DNA of 64,000 nucleotides, from the NCBI GenBank assembly GCA_010093705.1, contig MU006123.1, positions 27,629-91,628 on the forward strand, read 5' to 3'. Positions 49,073 through 59,298 of this stretch are shown piece by piece. The notes beneath the pieces are model-generated. The model was not told where the DNA came from. It saw only the letters and a program-made list of their open reading frames with translations, and searched no databases. Positions within the stretch are counted from its first letter, which is position 1. Each line of letters starts with the position of its first letter. The position numbers were made by a program, and so were the translations under genes. The DNA comes from Patellaria atrata CBS 101060 (taxonomy: Eukaryota; Ascomycota; Dothideomycetes; Patellariales; Patellariaceae).

Positions 49073-50109
49073 CTACACAGCGGTTTCAGCAACAGAAGCC
49101 TGTCGCGATAACCTGCTCATTGGTTTGGCTATGTCGCTCTGATGTTCTAGGAAAATGTTTTTAAGCGCCTGATTCTCGACGATCAGCCTCCCCGTTTCCA
49201 GAAGGTTTTTGACATCCACATCGTCTTTTGTCAAGACTTTCCCATGTTCTCCAATATCTTGCATGGAATCGTGGAGATTATTCCTCCTCACATCTGTGAT
49301 GAACAGACTCCTTCCATAGGTATGTCCCCATCCGTTTGTTTCCATTATTTCCTTCAATAATATCGAATCCGTCCTTGGTAGATCGGCTATGTCCCTGAGA
49401 ATGATAACCTCGCCCCTTTTATATCGATATGATAGTGCCGTTCTCCACGCTAGATCGTATATTTTTCGTGGTAGTTCTGTACTAAAATCTCTCGGATGCG
49501 GACCATGTGCCACACCACCGCCCCTGAGCATAGGAGACTTTCTATCTCCCAATCTTGCCCGACCCGACCCTTTCTGCGCTCTAATTTTCTTTCCGCTTCC
49601 AGCGACATCACCACGCCATTTCGTGCTTGCCGTGCCTTGTCTCGTCGCATCACCTTCGAAGACTACGGCGCGGTGGAGGATGTCGCGGCGGAGGGGTAAC
49701 GAAAGGTATTCAACAGGATATGAGGTATATTCTAGAGGTTCCATATCTGGGAAAGAGTACAGGGTGGTGTGAACGTCTCGAGGGGCAATGTGGACAGGAA
49801 CCTTGGATATCGAGTCAAAGATTGGGTGGATGATTTTAATGGGGAGTTCAGGGAGGGAGCATCGGGGTGTTGAAGATGTTTCCTGTGTACGGATTGCATT
49901 TAATGATTTGGCTACGGATTCCTCAGGTCCAATTACTGTTGCCATTGAGCGTGAGGCGGATGGTAAAATTGATAACTAACTGAGAGTTAGTGAATGACAC
50001 CTCCAGCCGAATCACAGTTACGCACGGGTGATAGCATTTGAGGAGAGCCATCTTGGATTGTACGAGCTGTAATAGCCCTGATAGAGGTAGATAAGGCTTT
50101 TGATGCCAT
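49073..50109 (-). CDS. yml6: Mitochondrial ribosomal protein uL4m (Yml6)
   Basis: Two exons, probably 50,109-50,026 and 49,882-49,073, giving about 297 residues. Exon 1 encodes a presequence (M-A-S-K-A-L-S-T-S-I-R-A-I-T-A-R) and ends at a strong GTGCGT donor. The acceptor is less certain: ACACAG at 49,883 keeps the phase, whereas the nearer AACAG does not with this donor. The L4 fold is clear, with the loop sequence R-G-D-V-A-G-S-G-K-K-I-R-A-Q-K-G-S-G-R-A-R followed by G-G-G-V-A-H-G-P near residue 150. uL4m lines the exit tunnel of the mitoribosome. It shares a 152-bp promoter region with mL38. Confidence 0.9.
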
Positions 50110-50261
50110 TACTTGTTTGTGGTTATTCTAATTTGGGGATGGGTGCACGGTTTAAAGAGAGATGGTGTTGCCAAGAAAGATTATGTACATAAAAGTTCTC
50201 TCATCACTGCTACCCGTTACTGCAAGGAGAACTTCATCCGCAACTAACTTCACCATCCACA
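50110..50261. promoter_or_regulatory. Compact bidirectional promoter, uL4m / mL38
   Basis: Only 152 bp separate the two divergent start codons of two large-subunit mitoribosomal proteins, so their promoters must overlap. Confidence 0.65.
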
Positions 50262-51568
50262 ATGTCGGTCTCAGGACAGTCATCCAGACCAATTGCTTTC
50301 TGCATGCAATGCTCGAAGAGTTACCAATTTCTGACGATCTCCACTAAACGCATTGCTCGACCGTTTTCGATCACAACAGCTGCGGATGTCGAAGTGCAGA
50401 CGCCGAATGGTCCCGCCACGCTCGATCCAGCAACTGTCTCATTACCTCGACTCGAACGTAAGCTCATCAGAGAGTCTGGGAAATATCCTATTGGATCTCG
50501 AAGACGACGTGCTGCGTTACAAAGCTCCGAGAACATCCCATTCGAACAGTTACCGTACCAATGTTTTCAAGAAGCGCGGAAGGTTCTACAGGCTGACCGT
50601 GAAGAGAAAATCGAGCAAATTGAAGTCCAGAGGGAGCGGATTGCGCGTCTTAGGCAACAAGACCCTGCTGTGAGCGGTGGAGAAGAGCGGAAACAGAATA
50701 GGCTGGATAGCATGCAGAGATATCTCGAACAGTTGAAAATATTCGCTGATATCAACGATCCATTGGTCAAAAAAAAGTTTGAGGATGGACAAGGTGTGAC
50801 ATTCCGCTACTCTTCCAGTCTTATAGCCGTGCTAAGTAAGCGTCGACAGGTGATATGAATAAGCCTATATATCGGTACTTGGCGAACCGGAAGTGGAGAG
50901 CACAAAAACGCCTTATCCAGATGCAACGCATTACCCAGATGCACATTGTGCCAGATGTTCTCCCAGCTATTGATCCTTCTGTTGATGTAAACATATCTTA
51001 TGGCAAAACAACCATTCAACCGGGCGAATTCATCGACTCCGCCGTTAGCGTTATCCCACCCAAACTACATGCCCAGGTCTTCGATAAGGGCGAAAGACTC
51101 GTCACTGTAGTCTTAGTGGATTCGGATGTACCGAATCTGGCAGAAGACAAATTTGATTACAGGTGCCACTTTATCGCTGCCAATGTTCTGCTTTCGCCGA
51201 CAATTAACTACATTGCGCTTGATAAACTTAGTGACGATAAAGTGGTTATACCATGGCTTCCACCTTATGCACAGAAGGGCAGCCCCTACCACAGATTATC
51301 TCTCTTCCTATTGCAACAACCAGAGGGTGTACAGCTTGACGTCGCAGCCCAACAGGCTAGAACGAAACGGGATAACTTCAAATTGAGGAGTTACATTGAC
51401 AAATACCTGTTACATCCAATCGGAGTAACTCTGTTCAGAACGCAATGGGACGAAAATATGGCCAAAGTGATGCGAGATGCCGGGTTGGAAGGTTCTGGTA
51501 TCGAGTTGAAGAGGGAGCGCGTGCAGCCTCTTCCATATAAAAAGAAAGACGGCGCTAGGTACAGATAG
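50262..51568 (+). CDS. mrpl35: Mitochondrial large-subunit ribosomal protein mL38 (Mrpl35)
   Basis: Two exons, 50,262-50,793 and 50,850-51,568, give 416 residues; the 56-nt intron has GTGTGA, GCTAAG and CGACAG. The N-terminal region is basic and serves as a presequence. The middle (about 85-165) is Arg/Glu-rich and helical. The C-terminal half is a PEBP-like fold, as in all mL38 proteins, with L-V-T-V-V-L-V-D-S-D-V-P, C-H-F-I-A-A-N-V, H-R-L-S-L-F-L-L-Q-Q and the terminal H-P-I-G-V-T-L-F-R-T-Q-W-D. It belongs to the central protuberance region of the fungal mitoribosome. It is divergent from uL4m and followed by a Tc1-like transposon. Confidence 0.92.
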
Positions 51569-51823
51569 TCGTCCGAGTTTGTCCCCTTTCAATTTGTGTA
51601 TGATATTGTAAAATAGTTGACGTATAACTGTAATTATTTGCGAGAAGGGCCAATTTTGGTGCGAATGTAAGGTAGACTATAAGATTCATGTCCCTTCTCT
51701 TCCTGTGATTGAGTTCCTTTAGGCATACACATGCGTACCTATAAATTGAATTTATCACGGTAATGGTTCGGTATGGTGAGGTGGTGTTACTCCACCTTAT
51801 CTAAGCAGGTGGATGCCCCACCA

Positions 51824-53250
51824 GGGGGTCGCAGAATTCGTGGGACACCGAAGATAAGCCGTAACGGCCAAAACAATCAACAAAACAGATAATATTACTA
51901 TCTATTTCACCATTTCGCACCTCTAATGGGTCCTCCACCTGATTTTACTAGTATTCTACATCTCCAGGGCATCTGTGTAATACGTTCACGAATTTCCTCT
52001 ATTGTTATCTTGCTCCACTCCTCCTGGATCACCCTTTTAAGCTCCATTGTATTATTCCAGTCTCTCTTTCCAACCCTCTCTTGAAGAACAACCCAAACAC
52101 CTTCAATTGGATTGAGATCTGGAGACTGAGCAGGGTGGGTGAGGTTTTTGATGTTGTTCTCGTCTCTAACGCGTTGAGCAAGGCCGTGCGATGGGTCTCC
52201 ATCTTCAACTAAGAAGTAGTTTCCAGGAGATCTCTGGCACCTATGATTAATAGCTTCTATGAAAGTAGGTAGAATATGCTTCACGTAGTACTCCTGTGTC
52301 ATTGAGTTGCCTTTTGGAATGATTTCCACATCCCTAGGCTTTGATGCCTCCCACTCCTCAACACGCTTGGAATACCGATCTTGAGACTCGTATTTTGACT
52401 TCCGTGGCTTTGGTGGAGGCTTAGGTTATCAACTTTAGGTGGTAGCTCTTTATAGAACGTTAACTTAGGGCATTTCTCATGCCAATTGATCCAGCCAGAG
52501 ATATGGATTGTAACGCCTTCAAGTTCCTTCCTCTCTTCTATATTCTCCGGATCTAAACGTGTGCCTTGCTCACGGAGTATATTCCCTCGCTTCTGATAGT
52601 CCGGATCAAACTGTATTTCGTCCGTAAAGTAGATATATTGCCAAAAAGACACAACTGTTTCGTCTTGATATTTTTTCCCGTATTTTTCTCGATCCTTACG
52701 GTTTTTATCAGAGATTTCCTTCTTAATATACGCCTGCTTATAGCGCCGAGCGTGATTTGTATGCCTAGCTAAGGCAGGTTGAGCTGTAGAAACGGACGCG
52801 TTGATTTTATGGTACTCGAGCTGATAATCTAACTTCCTCTTTCGTACGGGATTTTCCCGCGGATTTACTAGCATTTTACACTGTTCTTCAGCGATAATTT
52901 CCTTCCGGCCTAGCCGTGCTAATAATTTACGAGTCCGACTAAAGCTTGGAGAGCCCATTATATCACGTTGTTGTAGCCAGCGAGAGGCTGTAGATTTGGA
53001 GTCTTCAGTACGGCTGGCAACAGAGCGAAGAGATTCGTTGACATCTTTAGTGTCAAATGCATTGAAGAAACGAGATTTTTGAGGGGTACCATACTCAGAA
53101 TGATTCTTCCGCCCATCAAGCAGCAAATCGTGCCTTTTAGAGCGTGTTAATGGCGCCATATTCACTTGTTTTATGATGTTTACAGAGCACGAGATTCTTT
53201 GTTTACACGATCCGGCTTATCTTCGGTGTCCCACGAATTCTGCGACCCCC
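51824..53250 (-). mobile_element. Tc1/mariner-type DNA transposon with perfect 38-bp inverted repeats
   Basis: A 1,427-bp element. The terminal repeats start GGGGGTCGCAGAATTCGTGG; the first 38 bp (51,824-51,861) are a perfect inverted match to 53,213-53,250. The right flank is TA, the expected target duplication; the left flank is CA, consistent with one later substitution. The single gene inside is a DDE transposase on the minus strand with one frameshift. It sits in the gap between mL38 and the next gene and breaks no open frame that I can see. Confidence 0.92.
51907..53165 (-). pseudogene. Tc1-like transposase, frameshifted
   Basis: The N-terminal part (from the ATG near 53,159-53,165) carries helix-turn-helix segments (S-R-T-E-D-S-K-S-T-A-S-R-W-L). 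It is followed by the first catalytic aspartate in Y-F-T-D-E-I-Q-F. The frame is then lost near 52,430. The continuation, one frame over, holds the second aspartate in V-E-D-G-D-P-S-H and the third acidic site in S-P-D-L-N-P-I-E. A single missing base in an A run at the P-K-V-D-N-L / K-P-P-P boundary explains the shift; the rest of both halves is intact. Full length would be about 415 residues, normal for a Fot/Tc1-related fungal transposase. Confidence 0.88.
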
Positions 53251-53441
53251 TAGTGCCCTGTGGTCTATCGCCATTACCCATCTAGTAAGTACCTACCTAG
53301 GTGGGATGTATTCAAGCTTCAGATTACCTCAATGGATAAATTTTTCTATCAGCTCAAGCATTTTTGCCTTAGTTCTCTTCTCCTCACGCGTTGATTGATC
53401 CTCTCCAGGAAAGAATGGTCTTCACCAACCGTTAAGAAGTC

Positions 53442-55156
53442 ATGCCCACACCTTCCAAACCGTCTAAGATCCAATTAGCTGTCGCCCTTGCAATTGTCAC
53501 CAGTAAACCGGAGAATATATCGATCAGAGGTGAGTCGTATCCTCACTACTCCGTAGTGGTGCAACCCGTACTGATTTTGGAGGATATGTCCTGCGGTTTA
53601 GGCAGTTTATAAGAAATGACCGACAAAAGTTGACAGAATTCAGGCGCTTTCGGTCCTTCGATTGCGCAAATTATTGGTATTACCTGCATGAAAAAGCCGA
53701 GAAAGAGAACCGGGATCTGCATATGAAGATCATGGTTCTCGAGCAAAAATTGGAAGAGGAAATGTCAAAAATAGGTTCTTCCTCGAAAGCTCGGAATGAA
53801 AGCTCTACAGCACTTGGAAAAAGGAAGAAGACCAGTGGGATAAATCCCGACGTAGACCGACCTTTCAGTAAACGTGTGAGAGTGGAATCTACAGAAGGCA
53901 CCTTTACTCATCTTAGCGGACTTGATGAGCTACCTAATTACCAGCCTTTTACTGGACCTCAAGGTATGTGATATCCCGCGGCTTGTTCCTGATCGTGATC
54001 TCTCTGACTATCCAGCTCAGGTAACACCTTACTACAGAGCCTTTATGTGATTCATAAAATGTTCAAAGACGGTAATTTCGAATCTGATGTGCTTGGATGG
54101 CATTTGAACCAAGCAGCGCTTGCCTTACCCGAAGTCATCTCATGTGCCTGTAGTAGCTATCAGAAGGCCCTTGATGAGATGAACGCTACGATCTCCGATG
54201 AAGAGTCACGTTCTGCACTTTCATCCATGAATGTGCGTACAACAGAGTCTGATATGCAATCAACATTGCGTTCAGCAGCTCGTATTATTGCTTCTCTGCT
54301 TCATGGTGTAACTAAGCTGGACTACTCTGCTGTCAACAAGCCCTGCGGATCTGTTATTTACTCCTACGTACAAATGTTCAGTCACATCTTCAGAAACATC
54401 CACACTTTTGCCTACGCCCGCGCAAAGGGGGGATTCCACAATGAGGACTTAAACGTTCTAAACAAGAAACCTAAGAGAAATGATGCTAACACATTGATCA
54501 ATTCAAACATCCAGGACATATCCCGCCTCATCTCTCAACTGGTTCTGGCTACATTGTCCGCTTTGAGTCCCAGTCACTCAGCGCACAAAGATCTCTATGA
54601 AGGCTTTACCTATCTCGTCCTAGACGCCATTGGGAAGCGTTTATATCTTGCTGTCTTTGGTTGTGAACCGGGTAAAATAGTTGAAGATCAGATATTGGTC
54701 TCGAACACAACATTAAATGCTACCCATGCAGGACGAGGCCTCGACACAAGGGCTTTACAATACGAAATTCCTTACCTTGTTCATATCCTTGAGCGTTGTA
54801 TGTCGCTCGCGGCATCATTCATGTCCAGAGACCTACCAACGCCTACGCGGAAGAGCCAGCAAAAGAGAAGCAGATCATCGCTAAATGACTCTAAACCTCC
54901 GGGAAAGGCCGAGAGATACCGAGCTAAGGTAACGTTGACAACGCACGCCAAACGGCGACTACAGCAGACTCTTGTTCGTGGTATGTTTGGTGAAGAGCCG
55001 AACGATGGGTTTTTCGACAGTCTTCGAATACCGTCTCCGCTATCGCAAATCGCGAAACCTCCTGCTTTTGACGCAGGCGAGATGCGAGAGTGGTTCAAGT
55101 GTGAGGTTTGGAAGATGCTCGGATGGGAAATCCTTGGGGAAGTAAAGGATTGTTGA
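53442..55156 (+). CDS. Coiled-coil protein, possibly Mei4/Rec24-like
   Basis: Three exons, 53,442-53,529, 53,583-53,963 and 54,021-55,156, give 534 residues; both introns are 53-57 nt and all phases fit. The N-terminus (I-Q-L-A-V-A-L-A-I-V-T-S-K-P-E-N) and the following Y-L-H-E-K-A-E-K-E-N coiled coil up to about residue 75 resemble the start of Mei4, a meiotic double-strand-break factor that pairs with Rec114. The rest is mostly helical, with H-L-N-Q-A-A-L-A-L-P-E-V and a basic Ser-rich linker near 430-450. Meiotic proteins diverge quickly and I recognise only the general pattern, so the function is a suggestion. It reads away from the Tc1 element and ends about 270 bp before the convergent decarboxylase gene. 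Confidence 0.6.
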
Positions 55157-55427
55157 TAGGAACCTGATACATTCTTCGTTGAGCAACTGGGGAGTATGAA
55201 GGCTGACGCTGTCTCTTATACTTCCCTCGTGGGATTTCCCGTACACCCAGTTTCATTAGATGGTGGTAGGCAAAGTTATCATTTCAGTCATCAACGCTCT
55301 CAAGTAGTAGCTCACGTTGATATCAGACTTCACAACTAGTTCGAGATCATCATATCCGTTCTTGTTGATTTCCTCAGTTTGTGGTTTCACAATTTGAAAA
55401 TAATTTACTGAGGGAATACATTTGGCT

Positions 55428-56785
55428 TTATGTCAAGTTCAACACTCTCATCGCGTTCATGCCGAGCACAGCAGTTTCATCCTCGCTATTCTCTAGTGAG
55501 TTTTTTATCGCAGTGTAGTTCGTATTCACACTGGGCCAAGCTGTCTCACTCTCCTCTAACGGCGGGAAGAACGGGTGATCCGTACCTATATATATATATA
55601 TATATATATCAGCACAGCTGTACGAACAGTCTTTACCTCGAATTAAGTTCAATTTTCCAGACAATGCGCATCTTTTTAGAAAATAGTCCCCATGGTTTGT
55701 GTCGTATACTCTCCAAGAGACACCTTCCGCCGCCTTTTAAATAATGGAATACTCATGAGATGGGCTGGCTGGACGTCCCATAATGTGTGCGCGGTTGAGA
55801 ATTCATATGAGAGAAAGATGATAATTGGTATAGGGAATAAATAAGAAACAGGAAACTTACCGAACATTATTCGATCGGATGTGCTTGCGCCTATCGCGGC
55901 CTTTAAGCCCACGTGCGAATAGATTACAGCATCCAAGTACACGTTGTTTTTGAGCACGTCCCAGACATCTCTTCTATTTTCTATCTTCCCCGTCTTCTTC
56001 AGGAAGCTATCGTGTCGAACACAGCTTTCGATCCTTCCCGCTAAAAAGGGTAGAGTTCCACCAGAATGAGCCAATAACACATTCAGTCTTTTGAAGCGAT
56101 CCCAAACTCCACTTAGTAGCATTCGAGTAACCGCAACCGTCGTTTCCAACGGGAACCCTAGAGCAAGAGGTAATACATGGCCATATTCTGTCGCCCGTGG
56201 GCCGTACACCGAGCTGGGTAGGCCATAGTGTGGATGGAGAAAGATAAGCTGGCTTTCACGTTCTAGCGCTGCGAAAACTAGGTCAAGAGTCTCATCATCC
56301 ATGCCCTTTCCCAGGCCTGTCGTTCCCATGACTACACCACGGATGTAGCTGAGTGTTTTCAATCTCTCAATCTCTGCAACAATGTCTTCAACAGGGGCAG
56401 AAAGGGGTAATGTAGCAAACCCGTAAAGCCGTCCTTGACTCTTCTCTGCGATCTCGTTTACCTCGTTGTTGATCTCACGCGCCCATTTCGCGCCCTCTCT
56501 CGGAGAGAGAAAATCCAGCCAAGGGTTCGCAAGTGAGATGACAGATTTATCTATCCCGTGGATATCCATAAATCGGAGTTTATGGGAGATGTCCCAGTAC
56601 TCAGGCCCAACAGGTCGGCCTCGTAAGGAGGGAGGTAAAGAAGCGTCATCATCGCTAGGAAGTATTATGAGGCGATGAATTGGAGAAGACGGTGAGCTAT
56701 ATATGTAAGGGACAGTTGTACGAGATCGAAGCAATGAAATATATGATGGTGGATAGACGTGTGTATGGATGTCGACGACAGACAT
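55428..56785 (-). CDS. Uracil-5-carboxylate (iso-orotate) decarboxylase, amidohydrolase fold
   Basis: Two exons, 56,785-55,861 and 55,585-55,428, give 360 residues. The 275-nt intron ends in a (TA) repeat at its acceptor. The metal-dependent decarboxylase sites of the amidohydrolase-2 (ACMSD) family are all present: V-D-I-H-T-H (His7, His9), F-L-H-P-H-Y-G-L-P near 182, L-L-A-H-S-G-G-T-L-P-F near 236, and G-T-D-H-P-F-F-P-P (Asp311) formed across the splice. Segments such as S-V-I-S-L-A-N-P-W-L-D-F-L and G-H-V-L-P-L-A-L-G-F-P are those I associate with fungal iso-orotate decarboxylase rather than ACMSD. It would release CO2 from 5-carboxyuracil to give uracil, the last step of thymine salvage. 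The divergent neighbour encodes the preceding enzyme, which strongly supports the assignment. Confidence 0.88.
55587..55609. repeat. (TA)n microsatellite at a 3' splice site
   Basis: A 23-bp perfect TA run. On the minus strand it replaces the usual pyrimidine tract and supplies the acceptor AG of the decarboxylase intron; a TGCTGAT branch-like motif lies directly upstream. Confidence 0.8.
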
Positions 56786-57688
56786 TGGAGGCAGGATTGA
56801 GGTGTATACCGCCGATTGTCAAGGCGGAATTGTGAAGGAATGGAATGGTTAAGGTACTTGAATTCAGTAATTCTGATGAACGGCGCTTCTCGAAATATGT
56901 CAAGGTACTACCTTAGGGTACTTTTTAGAACTGGTAGTATACCTCCCGTCATCGGTACCTTTATCTTGTGTCTGATAAGCTGGTAAGGTACGAACTTCCC
57001 CTCCTTCTCCCCCGCCTACTAGTGTAATCTGGAACGGGGGTATTTTTCTCCCAAGGGCCGGTGATAGTGGGGAGTGGTACCGTACGGAATATTGAGGTTT
57101 ACCTTAGGTATCTTACCTTACGTTAACAGGTAATGTATTTCCATTTGTACTGAAGCGAACGCAGCCGTCATATGGAGTGCATGACTGATCCATAACTAGC
57201 GAAGGAGTTGGTTTGCTGATAGAAGAAATAGTGCTACTAATGTACTCGTGTAGTATTAATAAGGTAGGTGATGAGGAAGTTTTGAATTAAAGGAGTATAT
57301 AAAGATCGAACTACAAAATAGATGATACTAGTTCTAGCTCTAACCTAATTGGTCAAAGCTCTCCTTATCATGGTGGAGTTATCGCAGCTTCCTATCTGAG
57401 TTTCGTCCCATCCAAGTACGGCAAGAGGTACCCTTACCTAACATACCAAACATGGATGGCTTGCTCTGTTACATATCTGCAAACCTAAGTACCTTATCGA
57501 ATCGTTACACACGTCCAAGAAGGAGTTTATCACAGGATCATACACACCTCGACTTTGTAATACCTCACTCTCAACACCTAAGGTAGAACTGAGCGGGGAA
57601 ATTCATTCAAGTTGCGACCCCTTGGACCCTCGAGTCCAAGACTACAAAAACGGATAGGAAAATAGACAGAATACAAAGTGAGCGAAAC
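56786..57688. promoter_or_regulatory. Divergent promoter of the thymine-salvage pair, with GATA-type sites
   Basis: A 903-bp region between the two start codons. HGATAR-type sites include AGATAA (minus, 56,961-56,966) close to TGATAA (plus, 56,973-56,978), then TGATAA (minus, 57,365-57,370), CGATAA (minus, 57,379-57,384), AGATAG (minus, 57,392-57,397), CGATAA (minus, 57,494-57,499) and TGATAA (minus, 57,527-57,532). Paired sites of this kind bind nitrogen regulators of the AreA/Nit-2 family. Several AAGGTA/TACCTT motifs also occur at 56,900-57,125. Confidence 0.55.
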
Positions 57689-58814
57689 ATGTCAGCTGCC
57701 GTGGAACAAGATGATCTTCTCATTCCTGTAAGTTCTAGTACCTAGGGCGTATTTCCGATAACACATACTGAGGTGATATTCTCTTTAGTTGATTGACTTT
57801 TCGAAATATCTGTCAGGTTCCCTCACCGAGAAGAAAGCGACTGCGTCCGAAATCCTGTCTGGCTTCCAGAAGGCTGGCTTCATTTATCTGCAAAACCATG
57901 GCATTGAGCGCAAAACGGTGGACGAGGTCTTTGGCTTCTCCAAATCGTTCTTCGCCCGCCCGCAAGAGCAGAAGGACAAGCTGGCGTGGTATTCCCCCGC
58001 GGCAAACCGTGGCTATACCGCTCATGGACGGGAGAAAGTTACACAGCTCGCAGATAAAGGCGACGTGGAAGCTTTGCGCGCCGCAATACCTGATCTGAAG
58101 GAGTCAATGGAGATCGGGAGAGAGGGAGAAGAGGGTAGACCAAACATGTGGCCGGACCAAATGGACGATGAGGGAAAGCTATTCAAAGAGACTATGATAA
58201 AGTTTCATGAGACCTGCAAGCAATTACACGTTGAGGTCATGCGATCACTAGCCCTTGCCTTGGGAATAGATGAAAACTGGTTTGACAGCTTTACAGACAT
58301 TGGGGATAATACACTTAGACTATTGCACTATCCCGAAACCCGAAGAGAGGTCTTTATACGAAATAAGGGTCAAGTAAGAGCTGGAGAGCATTCGGATTAT
58401 GGTAGGCAATCCGATCGAATCCTTGATCACCATAGCTGACTACTCATGCCAGGTTCTATAACCCTCCTATTCCAAGACGATCGTGGAGGTTTGCAGGTCA
58501 AATCCCCCAAAGGTACATTCGTAGATGCAACGCCAATTCCAGGGACAATTGTCATTAATGCTGGCGATCTCCTCGCCCGTTGGTCTAATGATTCGATCAA
58601 GAGTACAAACCACAGAGTAATCGAACCACCACATCATAATACAGAGACCCAACCAGATGTTTACCCGGCGAGATATTCGATTGCTTACTTTTGCAACCCA
58701 AATTTTAATAGATACATCGACGCTATCCCAGGAACGTTTGAAGAAAGTGGGAAGAAGTACACCGGTGTCAATAGCGGCGAGTATCTAGTTCAGAGATTAA
58801 CGGCAACCTATTAA
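57689..58814 (+). CDS. Thymine dioxygenase (thymine-7-hydroxylase)
   Basis: Three exons, 57,689-57,727, 57,789-58,401 and 58,453-58,814, give 337 residues, the length of the Neurospora enzyme class. This is a 2-oxoglutarate/Fe(II) oxygenase: H-S-D at 214-216 (G-E-H-S-D-Y-G), the distal metal His271 (S-T-N-H-R-V-I-E-P-P) and the oxoglutarate-binding Arg291 (A-R-Y-S-I-A-Y-F). The segments A-N-R-G-Y-x-A-x-G-R-E-K-V-T-Q-L, P-x-x-K-E-S-x-E-I-G-R-E and the C-terminal Y-L-V-Q-R-L-x-A-T-Y set it apart from ordinary members such as isopenicillin-N-synthase-like proteins. It oxidises thymine in three steps to 5-hydroxymethyl-, 5-formyl- and 5-carboxyuracil, the substrate of the divergent decarboxylase. 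Confidence 0.92.
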
Positions 58815-58998
58815 TACACGATCTGTTCAAATTTTCGTTATCTTAAGGCCCCCTTTTTTTTGCAAGATTCTTCTGTGGTGAAATCCACTGACCTATATAT
58901 GATAATAGGTGAGACAGGAAAACGGTATCTATGCATTCCCTTGTCGTTGCGCTCTTATTTTACTGTACAATTGCTCGTAGACAACCTTTAACACTAGT

Positions 58999-59278
58999 TG
59001 TCAAGGCTCAACCTCAGATAAGAGCTGAAAGGTATATTGCTGTATGTACATGAAGCTTAAACTTGAGGAAAGAAAGTAAAAGAGAGTATCAGAACAGCGT
59101 GAGCTGTTCTATTAAAGTACAACATGACTAAGCTACTAGATCATGCATGAAGCTTAAACTTAAGGAAAGAATGTAAGAGAAAGTGCTAGAACAGCGTAAG
59201 TTGTTCTATTAAAGTATAGCATAGCTAAGCCGCTGGATCATCCAAGGCACTTATACCTATCGGGTCTAACCCGTGACA
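58999..59278 (-). repeat. LTR of a second Gypsy element, with internal 97-bp tandem duplication
   Basis: 280 bp bounded by TGTCA at 58,999 and TGACA at 59,278 in plus-strand reading, i.e. TGTCA...TGACA on the minus strand. On its inner side is the polypurine tract GGAGGGGGGTAA (minus strand, 59,279-59,290), marking this as the 3' LTR of the pol fragment that follows. Inside, a unit starting CATGAAGCTTAAACTT occurs twice in tandem at 59,049 and 59,146 with a 97-bp period and a dozen or so differences. Confidence 0.8.
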
Positions 59279-59298
59279 TTACCCCCCTCCTTATCCCC

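Noticed and set aside
55428-58814. Secondary-metabolite cluster
   Set aside because: An oxygenase beside an amidohydrolase can suggest one, but there is no polyketide, peptide or terpene backbone gene, and both enzymes fit thymine salvage.
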